From contig JAJNQE010000166.1 in the NCBI GenBank assembly GCA_021154985.1, positions 1-9,996 of the forward strand: a stretch of 9,996 nucleotides of DNA, in the 5' to 3' direction. Below the pieces are notes generated by a model. It had not been told where the DNA came from. It made no database searches and worked only from the letters and a program-made list of their open reading frames with translations. This DNA comes from Hydrogenophaga sp. (GTDB lineage Bacteria > Pseudomonadota > Gammaproteobacteria > Burkholderiales > Burkholderiaceae_C). Position numbers and translations under genes: made by a program. Each line of letters starts with the position of its first letter. Positions within the stretch are counted from its first letter, which is position 1. Positions 1 through 6,369 of this stretch are shown here, piece by piece.

Positions 1-1092
1 ACCAACGACCTGATCACCAAGATCGATGACACCAACGTCAAGGGTCTGTCGATCAACGACGCCGTCAAGCTCATGCGCGGCGAGCCCCGCACCAAGGTGC
101 TGCTGACCATCTTCCGCAAGGACGAAGACCGCACCTTCCCCGTGACCATCACGCGCGAAGAGATCAAGACGCAGAGCGTGAAATCGCGTGTGGTCGAGCC
201 GGGCTATGCCTGGGTGCGTGTGTCGCAGTTCCAGGAACGCACCATCGAAGACTTCGCCCGCAAGGTGGAAGACCTCTACAAGACCGAGCCCAACCTCAAG
301 GGCCTGGTGCTGGACTTGCGCAACGACCCGGGCGGCTTGCTCGACGCGGCCGTGGCCTTGTCCGCCGCCTTCCTGCCAGAGAACGTGACCGTGGTGTCCA
401 CCAACGGCCAACTCGAAGACAGCAAGTTCATCTACAAGGCGGTGCCGCAGCACTACCTGCGCCGCGGGGGCAACGACCCCATCAAACGCCTGACCGAGAA
501 CACCAAAGGTGCCTTGAAGCGCGTGCCGTTGGTGGTGTTGGTCAACGAAGGCTCGGCCTCGGCCAGCGAGATCGTGGCCGGGGCCCTGCAAGACCACAAA
601 CGCGCCACCATCCTGGGCAGCCAGACCTTTGGCAAAGGCTCGGTGCAAACCGTGCGCCCGCTCGGCCCCGACACCGGTTTGAAGCTGACCACCGCGCGCT
701 ACTACACGCCACTGGGCACTTCCATCCAGGGCAAGGGCATCGTGCCCGATGTGCTGGTGGACGAAACGCTGGAAGGCAACGTGTTCTCTGCACTGCGCAC
801 ACGCGAAGCCGACCTGCAGAACAGCCTGACCAACGGCAAAGACCCCAAGGCGGCTGTTGCGCCCATGACGGACGCCGCGCGCGCGGCCGAGCAGGCGCGC
901 AGTGAAGAGCGTGAAGTGGCGCGCAAGCGGCTGGAAGAAGAAGCCCGCAAGAACCCTGGTCAGCGCCTGGTGCCGGAGTTCGGCACCGACAAGGACTTCC
1001 AGCTCACGCAGGCCATCAACCAGCTCAAGGGCCGCCCGGTCATGGTGAGCAAGAGCCAGACGGTGCGCACCGAAGAGAAAAAAGAAAACTGA
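1..1092 (+). CDS. S41 family C-terminal processing protease, 5' end missing
   Basis: This is a serine protease of the Ctp/Prc/tail-specific family, which in Gram-negatives trims or degrades periplasmic substrates by recognising their C-terminus. The gene is open from base 1, so the start, signal peptide and first part of the PDZ domain lie outside; 363 residues are visible. The first ~50 residues are the end of a PDZ domain (INDAVKLMRGEP). The S41 core follows, with LVLDLRNDPGGLL and the NEGSASASEI block. The catalytic serine is the middle Ser of SASAS (codon 559-561) and the general-base lysine is in FGKGSVQ (codon 634-636). They lie 25 residues apart, as in E. coli Prc (S430/K455). The last ~90 residues are charged and probably helical (AEQARSEEREVARKRLEEE), then a lysine/glutamate-rich end. 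The dyad is intact, so the enzyme is likely active. A MoeB-type gene follows after a hairpin. Confidence 0.95.
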   Translation, partial: TNDLITKIDDTNVKGLSINDAVKLMRGEPRTKVLLTIFRKDEDRTFPVTITREEIKTQSVKSRVVEPGYAWVRVSQFQERTIEDFARKVEDLYKTEPNLKGLVLDLRNDPGGLLDAAVALSAAFLPENVTVVSTNGQLEDSKFIYKAVPQHYLRRGGNDPIKRLTENTKGALKRVPLVVLVNEGSASASEIVAGALQDHKRATILGSQTFGKGSVQTVRPLGPDTGLKLTTARYYTPLGTSIQGKGIVPDVLVDETLEGNVFSALRTREADLQNSLTNGKDPKAAVAPMTDAARAAEQARSEEREVARKRLEEEARKNPGQRLVPEFGTDKDFQLTQAINQLKGRPVMVSKSQTVRTEEKKEN

Positions 1093-1095
1093 GGA

Positions 1096-1120
1096 CACAG
1101 CGGGCCAACGGCCCGCTGTG
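1096..1120 (+). terminator. Perfect 11-bp hairpin between protease and MoeB-type gene
   Basis: CACAGCGGGCC (1096-1106) pairs perfectly with GGCCCGCTGTG (1110-1120) across a three-base AAC loop. It begins 3 nt after the protease stop codon, and its last base touches the ATG at 1121. The T-rich tail is short (ATGCTTTT), so it could be a weak Rho-independent terminator for the protease gene. Because the stem covers where a Shine-Dalgarno for the next gene would lie, it could instead limit that gene's translation. The hairpin itself is certain; its function is inferred. Confidence 0.5.
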
Positions 1121-1879
1121 ATGCTTTTGGACGACGCACAGCTCCTGCGCTACTCGCGCCACATCCTGCTCAACGAACTCGGCGTCGAAGGCCAGGAGGC
1201 CTTGCTGGCCTCGCACGCGCTCATCATCGGTGCTGGCGGCCTGGGTTCTCCGGTGGCGCTCTACCTGGGCAGCGCCGGCGTGGGCCGCATCACCGTGGTG
1301 GACCACGATTTGGTGGACGAGACCAACCTGCAGCGCCAGATTGCTCACAACCTCGCGCGCGTGGGTCATCCCAAGGCCCGATCCATCGTTGAAGCGATCG
1401 CCGCCATCAACCCCGACGTGCGGGTCACGCCCATCGTGCAGCGGGCGGGTGACGCCTTGTTGGGCGAGCTCATCGCGCAGGCCGACGTGGTGCTCGACTG
1501 CACCGACAACTTCGCCACCCGCCACGCCATCAACCGCGCCTGCGTGAAGCACCGCAAGCCACTGGTGTCGGGTGCAGCGATCCGCATGGACGGACAGCTC
1601 AGCGTGTTCGACGCGCGCACGCCCGGCAATCCCTGCTACGCCTGCGTGTTTCCCGAATCGACCGACCTGGAAGAAACCCGCTGCGCGACCATGGGCGTGT
1701 TCGCGCCGCTGGTGGGCATCGTGGGCACCATGCAGGCGGCCGAGGCGCTGAAGCTGCTCACCGGCCTGGGCTCGCGCCTCACCGGCAAGCTGCTCATGCT
1801 GGACGGGCGCGACCTCGCGTTCAACGAAATCACCCTGCCGCAGAACCCGCAGTGCGCGGTGTGCGGCAAACCGCACTGA
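1121..1879 (+). CDS. moeB: MoeB/ThiF/HesA-type adenylyltransferase (sulfur-carrier activating, E1-like)
   Basis: It adenylates the C-terminal glycine of a ubiquitin-like sulfur carrier (MoaD in molybdopterin synthesis, ThiS in thiamine synthesis) so that sulfur can be attached. The 252 residues align end to end with E. coli MoeB (249 aa). The nucleotide loop is GAGGLGS (37-43), followed by VVDHDLVDETNLQRQ, which carries the ATP-contacting arginine, and DCTDN with the Mg-binding aspartate (around 126-130). Two CxxC pairs (172/175 and 245/248) form the structural zinc site. There is a Cys at 188 in the mobile loop, and no C-terminal rhodanese domain. A GTG at 1118 is an alternative start, but it lies inside the hairpin; the ATG at 1121 matches the E. 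coli length better. No Shine-Dalgarno is free upstream. Choosing between moeB and thiF by sequence alone is uncertain; no moaD or thiS is in view. Confidence 0.88.
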   Translation: MLLDDAQLLRYSRHILLNELGVEGQEALLASHALIIGAGGLGSPVALYLGSAGVGRITVVDHDLVDETNLQRQIAHNLARVGHPKARSIVEAIAAINPDVRVTPIVQRAGDALLGELIAQADVVLDCTDNFATRHAINRACVKHRKPLVSGAAIRMDGQLSVFDARTPGNPCYACVFPESTDLEETRCATMGVFAPLVGIVGTMQAAEALKLLTGLGSRLTGKLLMLDGRDLAFNEITLPQNPQCAVCGKPH

Positions 1880-1880
1880 C

Positions 1881-2396
1881 CTAACCGCGTGGGGGCATCG
1901 GGCACGGCCCGTGACGCCGGCGAAAGTCGCGCGGCAACTCGGCGGCAGCGTCCTTGAACACACCCAGCCGGCGCTCGCGCGCGAGGGCTTCCTCCTCGGC
2001 AAACGGGCCCAGACTGCGCCGCCAGCGGTACGACCAGGCCTGCCCGGCCAACACCATCCACGCCGCAACATCGTCGCCCTGGTGATGGAGGCGCGCCACG
2101 CCGCGTCCATAGTCGTCTTGCGCACGCACGCGCACCTCCACCACCTGGTTGAGCAGGCGCCGCGCCAGCGCATCGCGCGAGGCTTCGCCGCCGCTCTGGC
2201 AGATCTCGGGTGCGTCGATGCCTTCCAGGCGCAGCTTGCGGTACCGGCCACCCGCCAGTGGCTTGACCCACACCGTGTCGCCATCGAACACACGGGTGAC
2301 CCGCGCGCTGTAGATCTCGTCGCGAGCCTGTGCCGCCTGCGCACAGGCTCCACAGGCCGCCAGCGCCAGTCCCAACCCAACCCACCAGCCCTTCAT
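1881..2396 (-). CDS. Exported staphylococcal-nuclease-like (SNase/thermonuclease) protein
   Basis: This 171-residue protein has an SNase (OB-fold) domain and is predicted to cleave DNA/RNA phosphodiester bonds with Ca2+. Visible active-site positions match S. aureus nuclease: RVFDGDT (D38-D40, T41), KLRLEGIDAPE (R56, D61, E64) and DDYGRG (R98). The N-terminus MKGWWVGLGLALAACGACA is a short signal peptide. It contains L-A-A-C-G, a plausible lipobox with C15, so the product is either periplasmic/secreted or an outer-envelope lipoprotein. The ATG overlaps the helicase stop codon (ATGA, 4 nt), with AAGG 7 nt upstream inside the helicase gene, which suggests translational coupling. The same frame is open much further upstream (to 3533), but that part is antisense-like shadow inside the helicase gene; the signal peptide and SNase core fix the start here. 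The catalytic set looks complete. Confidence 0.9.
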   Translation of the reverse strand: MKGWWVGLGLALAACGACAQAAQARDEIYSARVTRVFDGDTVWVKPLAGGRYRKLRLEGIDAPEICQSGGEASRDALARRLLNQVVEVRVRAQDDYGRGVARLHHQGDDVAAWMVLAGQAWSYRWRRSLGPFAEEEALARERRLGVFKDAAAELPRDFRRRHGPCPMPPRG

Positions 2397-4885
2397 GCGC
2401 CCGCCTTGTCGAGTTCGCGCAGCAGCTTGTCCAGCCGCGCGGAGAGTTGTTCGGTGCTCAGGCGCTCGCGCAGGCGCTCGACCATCAGCGGCAGGCTCAT
2501 GGGACTCGGGCGTTCCAGCGCCACGCAGTGGAGCGTGTGGGTGGCCAGGCCTTGCAGGCAGTTGCGCAACCGGTCGATGTCCAGCTCTTGCGACAGCACC
2601 TCGCGCTCGGCCTGACCGAGCAGCAGGTTGCCCGGGTCGTACTTGCGAAACACCTCGAAGAACAGTCCGCTGGAGGCCTGCAGCTGTTTGAGGCTCTTGG
2701 GCGCGCCCGGGTAGCCGCTGAACACCAGCCCCGCCACCCGCGCGATCTCGCGAAAGCGCCGCTGGGCGAGTTCGCCCGCGTTGAGCGACGCCATCACGTG
2801 TTCCAGCAGATCGTTGGTGGAAAACACCGAGCGGTCGAGCAGGCGCGCGAGGTCGGCCGGCTCGCTGCTCAGCAGCTCCAGGCCGTAGTCGTTCACCGAC
2901 AGGCTGAAGGTGTTGGGCTGCTCGCGCGCGAGCCGCCAGGCCAGCAGGCTGGCCAGCCCCAGGTGCACGTGCCGCCCGGCGAAGGAGTACAGATAGAGAT
3001 GGTGGCCCTCGCGCGAGTGCAGGTGTTCCACCAGCAGTTCCCCCGGTCTGGGCAGGCGAGACAGACGGGCCTGGGTGTCCAGCATGGGGCGCGCAGCCTG
3101 CATCTCGGGCGACTCGAAACGCCCATCGGCCGCCAGGGCCATCTGCGCCAGCACGGCATCGGCCAGCTCGGTGGACAGCGGCATCTTGCCGCCCTGCCAC
3201 GAGGGCACGGCGCCCTTGGTTTTTTCGGCTTTTTTCACCCAGGCGGTCATTTCGTGGACACGAATGAATTCCAGCAAGCGGCCGGCGAACACGAAACAGT
3301 CGCCCTTGCGCAGGCGCGCGATGAAGCCTTCTTCGATCGAACCGATGCGCCCACCGTTCAGGTACTTCACCTGCAGTGCAGCATCGCTCACGATGGTGCC
3401 CACGCCCAGGCGGTGGCGGCGCGCGGTGGCGCGGCCCTGGGGTGTATCGGGTACGCGGTAGACGCCGGTCTCGTCGGGCTGGATGCGGTGGTAATCGGGG
3501 TAAGCGTTCAGGCTGTCGCCCCCGCGTTCGCAAAAGGTCAGTACCCAGTCAAATGCTTCGCGCGAAAGCTCGCGGTAGGCGAAGGCGCTGCGCACCTCGT
3601 CCAAGAGGTCATCGGGTGCGAAGCCACCACCCAGCGCCACCGTGACAAGGTGCTGCACCAGCACGTCCAGCGGTTGTTCGGGGCTGCGCCGGCTCTCCAC
3701 GCGCCCGGCCAGCGCGGCCTCGCGCACGGCCGCCGCTTCCACCAGCTCCAGCGTGTTGGTGGGCACCAGCGTGATGCGGCTGGGACGACCCGGCGCGTGG
3801 CCGCTGCGCCCGGCGCGCTGCAGCAGGCGCGCCACCCCCTTGGCCGAGCCAACCTGCAGCACCCGCTCCACGGGCAAAAAATCAACGCCCAGGTCCAGCG
3901 AAGACGTGGCGACCACCGCTTTCAACTGCCCCGTCTTCAAACCCTGCTCCACCCACTCGCGCACACCCTTGTCGAGGCTGCCGTGGTGCAGGGCCACCTG
4001 CCCGGCCCACTCGGGCCGCAGGGCCAGCAGCATCTGGTACCAGATCTCGGCCTGGCTGCGGGTGTTGGTGAACACCAGCGCGGTGCTCACGGTGGCCAGT
4101 TCCTGCGTCAGCGGTTCCTGCATGCGTGCACCCAGGTGCCCCGCCCACGAATAACGCCCGGGCTCGGGCGGGATCAACGTGTCGATGGCCAGCGGCTTGT
4201 CCACCCGCCCGCGCACCAGTTGTGCGTTGCTCGGGCCGCAGAGCACGCGCAGGGCTTCGTCCAGGTTGCCCAGTGTCGCGCTCATGCCCCACACCTGCAG
4301 ACCCGGCTGCCAGCGCCGCAGCCGCGCCAGCGCCAGCTGCACCTGCACACCGCGCTTGCTGCCAATGAGTTCGTGCCATTCGTCCACCACCACGGCGCGC
4401 ACACCCGCCAGCTCTTGCGGTGCGCGGGTTCGTGCGAGCATGAGCGAGAGCGATTCGGGCGTGGTCACCAACACCGTGGGCCAGCGCCGGTCTTGCCGGG
4501 CCCGCTCCGCGCTGGGCGTGTCACCGGTGCGCAGGCCCAGCGTCCAGCCGGGTGCAAGCTCGGTCAGCGGAGCGCGCAGGGCCGCCGCGCTGTCGGCTGC
4601 GAGCGCCCGCATGGGCGTGATCCACAGCACTGAGAGCGGTGCGGGCTGGTGGGCTGGCAGCGACTGAAGAAGGTGCTCGATCAGGCCGAGCCAGACCGCG
4701 TAGGTCTTGCCCGAGCCGGTGGTGGCGTGCAACAGGCCACTCTGACCGGCGCCGATGGCGGCCCAGACCTCGCGCTGAAATTCGAAGGGAGCCCATTGGC
4801 GTGAAGCCATCCACCCGGCCGCGCTGTCGGGCGGCGGGGTGGATGGTTCGGGAGGGCGTTCTTTGACGACCGGCTTGCGCGGCAT
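2393..4885 (-). CDS. Lhr-Core-type DEXH-box DNA helicase (ligase-associated DNA damage response)
   Basis: This 830-aa superfamily 2 helicase is of the Lhr-Core length class. Characterised bacterial Lhr-Core enzymes are ssDNA-dependent ATPases and 3'-to-5' translocases that unwind duplexes. Motifs in order: FEFQREVW (Q-like, 35-41), I TTGSGKT (55-61), Ia TPMRALA, II DEWH (168-171), III MSATLGN (201-207), IV VFTNTRSQAE (271-280), V ATSSLDLGVDF (326-336), VI LQRAGRSGH (355-363). The winged-helix and C-terminal beta-barrel region follows, and there is no long Lhr C-terminal extension. The start at 4885 is the earliest possible because an in-frame TAG lies 6 nt upstream. No good Shine-Dalgarno is visible; M26 (MASRQW) is an alternative start. 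The family normally sits with an ATP-dependent ligase, an exonuclease and MPE. Here the ligase is 4.5 kb upstream and an SNase gene overlaps its stop. Confidence 0.94.
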   Translation of the reverse strand: MPRKPVVKERPPEPSTPPPDSAAGWMASRQWAPFEFQREVWAAIGAGQSGLLHATTGSGKTYAVWLGLIEHLLQSLPAHQPAPLSVLWITPMRALAADSAAALRAPLTELAPGWTLGLRTGDTPSAERARQDRRWPTVLVTTPESLSLMLARTRAPQELAGVRAVVVDEWHELIGSKRGVQVQLALARLRRWQPGLQVWGMSATLGNLDEALRVLCGPSNAQLVRGRVDKPLAIDTLIPPEPGRYSWAGHLGARMQEPLTQELATVSTALVFTNTRSQAEIWYQMLLALRPEWAGQVALHHGSLDKGVREWVEQGLKTGQLKAVVATSSLDLGVDFLPVERVLQVGSAKGVARLLQRAGRSGHAPGRPSRITLVPTNTLELVEAAAVREAALAGRVESRRSPEQPLDVLVQHLVTVALGGGFAPDDLLDEVRSAFAYRELSREAFDWVLTFCERGGDSLNAYPDYHRIQPDETGVYRVPDTPQGRATARRHRLGVGTIVSDAALQVKYLNGGRIGSIEEGFIARLRKGDCFVFAGRLLEFIRVHEMTAWVKKAEKTKGAVPSWQGGKMPLSTELADAVLAQMALAADGRFESPEMQAARPMLDTQARLSRLPRPGELLVEHLHSREGHHLYLYSFAGRHVHLGLASLLAWRLAREQPNTFSLSVNDYGLELLSSEPADLARLLDRSVFSTNDLLEHVMASLNAGELAQRRFREIARVAGLVFSGYPGAPKSLKQLQASSGLFFEVFRKYDPGNLLLGQAEREVLSQELDIDRLRNCLQGLATHTLHCVALERPSPMSLPLMVERLRERLSTEQLSARLDKLLRELDKAGA

Positions 4886-4911
4886 CGGCTAGAAAACAGA
4901 TGCCAGGTCCA

Positions 4912-5133
4912 TCAGCCCTTTTTGCCACCCATGACGAGCAGCAGGCCGCCGATGACGATGGCGCCCACGCCGGCCCACACCGGCACGTTGACGGTTTCCT
5001 TTTCTTTCACCGTGAGTTCCAGCGGGCCCAGCTTCACGGCTTCGGTTTCCTTGGTGTAGCTGAAGCTGCCGTACACGAGAGCCAGGGCACCCGCGGCAAT
5101 GAGAATGATGCCGACCAGTTTGGCTGAGTTCAT
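4912..5133 (-). CDS. Small two-helix inner-membrane protein, unknown function
   Basis: The 73-residue protein has two hydrophobic segments: residues 5-22 (KLVGIILIAAGALALVYG) and 51-69 (VWAGVGAIVIGGLLLVMGG). They are separated by a charged ~28-residue loop containing KLGPLELTVKEKETV, and the protein ends KKG. Proteins with this plan (a short helix, a 'GPL...' loop, a glycine-rich second helix) are widespread in proteobacteria as uncharacterised membrane proteins; I cannot assign a named family with certainty. The lysine-rich C-terminus suggests that end is cytoplasmic, placing the loop in the periplasm if both ends are inside, but the topology is inferred. The ATG at 5133 has a weak GGA upstream. 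It lies 26 nt before the helicase gene on the same strand and may share its transcript. Confidence 0.72.
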   Translation of the reverse strand: MNSAKLVGIILIAAGALALVYGSFSYTKETEAVKLGPLELTVKEKETVNVPVWAGVGAIVIGGLLLVMGGKKG

Positions 5134-5230
5134 GGGATGTTCCGTTCAGTGATGACGCACTTCCGTCGACAGACCAGGAGCGGCATCGACGCAGCGCTGA
5201 GGGCGATGATGCATCAATTGCAGGCGACGC
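5134..5230 (-). other. Intergenic gap (97 nt) before the small membrane protein
   Basis: This is one of the longest gaps in the window. It contains a 10-bp palindrome, TGATGCATCA (5207-5216), and a loose 6-bp GCTGAG/CTCAGC pairing around it that reaches into the DM13 gene's 3' end. No convincing -35/-10 pair or T-tailed terminator is visible. A promoter for the downstream membrane protein and helicase could be here, but I cannot point to it. Confidence 0.3.
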
Positions 5231-5737
5231 TCAGCCAGGTGTGCGGTACTGCGCGGCGCTGATGAACTGGCCAAACGTTTCGCACCAGACAATGACGCTG
5301 GTGTAGCGCGACGGGTCTGCGCCCGCGGGCAGGGGCACGATGAAGTTCTCGAAGGTCTTCACATCGCCCACACGCAGCATGGTCGACTTGAGTCGGTTGA
5401 AGTCGACCTCGGTCTCCACAAACTCGGGAGAAAGGTAGAGCTTGTAGTCGGGCCCGGGCGCCAGCCGCCCGGTGAACACGATCTGCTGCGGACTCACGAT
5501 CACCGTGCCTTCGCCCCAGTGCAGCGGATCGCTGTCTTTCAGATCGCGGCGGAATTCACCGCTGTACATGGCACCCACCGAAGCTTTGGCGACCTGCTCG
5601 GCGCTCGGCCCGGGGGGCGCAGTGAGAATGGGCAGTGCGTAGATGCCGGCGCCAACACCCACCAGCAAGGCCAGCGTGTGCGAGGCCAGCAGCAACACGG
5701 TGCGGCGGCTCGAAAACGTGGGGGCAGTGGTGATCAT
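5231..5737 (-). CDS. Membrane-anchored DM13-domain protein
   Basis: The 168-residue protein has an N-terminal membrane anchor or uncleaved signal (about 13-36) and a C-terminal DM13 domain (about 73-165). The domain is recognised from GEGTVIVS, LAPGPDYKLYLSP, VGDVKTFENFIVPLP and SVIVWCETFGQFISAAQY. DM13 domains carry one nearly invariant cysteine, here C152 in VWCE, and have been proposed to do redox or heme-linked electron transfer; this has not been shown for bacterial members. The domain would face the periplasm. The start is set at ATG 5737 because AAGGAG lies exactly 7 nt upstream. A TTG two codons earlier (5743) is only 1 nt from that ribosome site and is not usable. It is separated from the lumazine synthase by 70 nt and probably has its own expression signals. 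Confidence 0.85.
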   Translation of the reverse strand: MITTAPTFSSRRTVLLLASHTLALLVGVGAGIYALPILTAPPGPSAEQVAKASVGAMYSGEFRRDLKDSDPLHWGEGTVIVSPQQIVFTGRLAPGPDYKLYLSPEFVETEVDFNRLKSTMLRVGDVKTFENFIVPLPAGADPSRYTSVIVWCETFGQFISAAQYRTPG

Positions 5738-5744
5738 GGGCAAT

Positions 5745-5750
5745 CTCCTT
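5745..5750 (-). promoter_or_regulatory. Strong Shine-Dalgarno AAGGAG for the DM13 gene
   Basis: AAGGAG on the minus strand with 7-nt spacing to the ATG at 5737. It is the best ribosome-binding site in the window and rules out the upstream TTG as the start codon. Confidence 0.75.
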
Positions 5751-5807
5751 CCAGGTGACCCCGGTTCGTCTGGCCAGGGCCGAAAGCCTTACACGCAAGC
5801 CGCAGCG

Positions 5808-6320
5808 TCAGGAGGGCAGCATGCTTTTCAAACGCAGCAGCCCGGCCACGGTCTGCAGGCAGGCTTGCGCAGCCTCGGTGCCTTTGACAGCGAAGTGCCG
5901 CATGAAGTACTTGCGGTGTTCAACGTGCTCGTGGAAGTGGTGCGGGGTGAGCACAGCGGAAATCATGGGCACGCCGGTGTCGAGCTGCACGTCCATGAGC
6001 GCCTGCACCACCGTCTGTGCCACGAAGTCGTGGCGGTAAATGCCGCCGTCCACCACCAGCGCGCTGCCCACCACCGCAGCGTAGCGGCCCGACCGCGCCA
6101 GGCGCTGCGCGTGCAGCGGGATTTCAAACGCGCCGGGCACATCGAACACGTCAATGCTCCCTGCGCCGAAACCGGCGCGCGCCATCTCGGCAAAAAAAGC
6201 ATCCCGCGCCTGGTGAACGATGTCGGCATGCCACGAGGCCTCGACGAACGCGAAGCGCAGGTCGGCCGGCAGTTGCGGAAGTTGGGGCGGAGGGGCGAGT
6301 TCGGTCGGGTTCGTGTTCAT
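5808..6320 (-). CDS. ribH2: 6,7-dimethyl-8-ribityllumazine synthase, type II (RibH2-like)
   Basis: It catalyses the penultimate riboflavin step, condensing 5-amino-6-ribitylaminouracil with 3,4-dihydroxy-2-butanone 4-phosphate. The 170 residues match the RibH2 branch known from Brucella and Mesorhizobium rather than the common icosahedral RibH. Signature stretches are ASWHADIVHQ (W30 in place of the usual Phe), VFDVPGAFEIPLHAQ (59-72), GGIYRHDFVAQ (catalytic His about 97), VPMISAVLTPHHFHEH (117-132), EHRKYFMRHF and AVKGTEAA (K146). Type II enzymes are decameric (double pentamers). The first 20 residues are Pro-rich and nonconserved. There is no clear Shine-Dalgarno before the ATG at 6320. A near-consensus -10 box lies 30 nt upstream. 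No other rib genes are adjacent, so it is probably a second, stand-alone copy; that is an inference. Confidence 0.9.
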   Translation of the reverse strand: MNTNPTELAPPPQLPQLPADLRFAFVEASWHADIVHQARDAFFAEMARAGFGAGSIDVFDVPGAFEIPLHAQRLARSGRYAAVVGSALVVDGGIYRHDFVAQTVVQALMDVQLDTGVPMISAVLTPHHFHEHVEHRKYFMRHFAVKGTEAAQACLQTVAGLLRLKSMLPS

Positions 6321-6349
6321 GGGGTGCAGTGTGGCGAAAGGCCAAAACC

Positions 6350-6355
6350 ATTGTA
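6350..6355 (-). promoter_or_regulatory. Possible -10 box (TACAAT) for the lumazine synthase gene
   Basis: TACAAT on the minus strand differs from TATAAT at one base and lies 30 nt before the ribH2 ATG, in a relatively T-rich patch (GGTTTTGG). No -35 match is seen at the expected spacing, so it would depend on an activator or be weak. Confidence 0.3.
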
Positions 6356-6369
6356 GGGAGCGAGGGCTG

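Noticed and set aside
1040..2380. A 446-codon minus-strand frame antisense to the MoeB-type gene
   Set aside because: His/Arg/Gly-rich shadow of the MoeB-type and SNase genes; no motifs.
3220..3235. Two A6 runs in the helicase coding strand, considered as a programmed frameshift site
   Set aside because: The runs sit as AAA-AAA and GAA-AAA-ACC codons, not in the X-XXY-YYZ register needed for -1 slippage, and the frame continues intact on both sides. They encode a normal lysine-rich loop.
2397..3533. Upstream extension of the SNase frame to 550 codons
   Set aside because: The extension overlaps the helicase in another frame and is low-complexity Arg/Ala/Pro/Gly. The real protein starts at 2396 with a signal peptide.
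2330..4633. A 767-codon open frame on the plus strand
   Set aside because: It lies wholly antisense to the Lhr helicase. It is rich in His, Gln, Ala and Arg with no recognisable domain, as expected from the complement of a high-GC gene. The helicase frame has every family motif.
5207..5216. Palindrome TGATGCATCA as an operator
   Set aside because: A single 10-bp palindrome with no second copy and no recognised regulator; easily a chance occurrence.
5765..5793. ECF-type promoter before the DM13 gene (TGTAAG ... ACGAA on the minus strand)
   Set aside because: The -35-like element lacks the usual AAC, and the spacing to CGAA is 18 nt rather than about 16. The match is too loose to call.
6321..6369. 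FMN riboswitch upstream of the lumazine synthase
   Set aside because: Only 49 nt separate it from the DUF429 stop, far less than an RFN element needs, and no RFN conserved core is seen.
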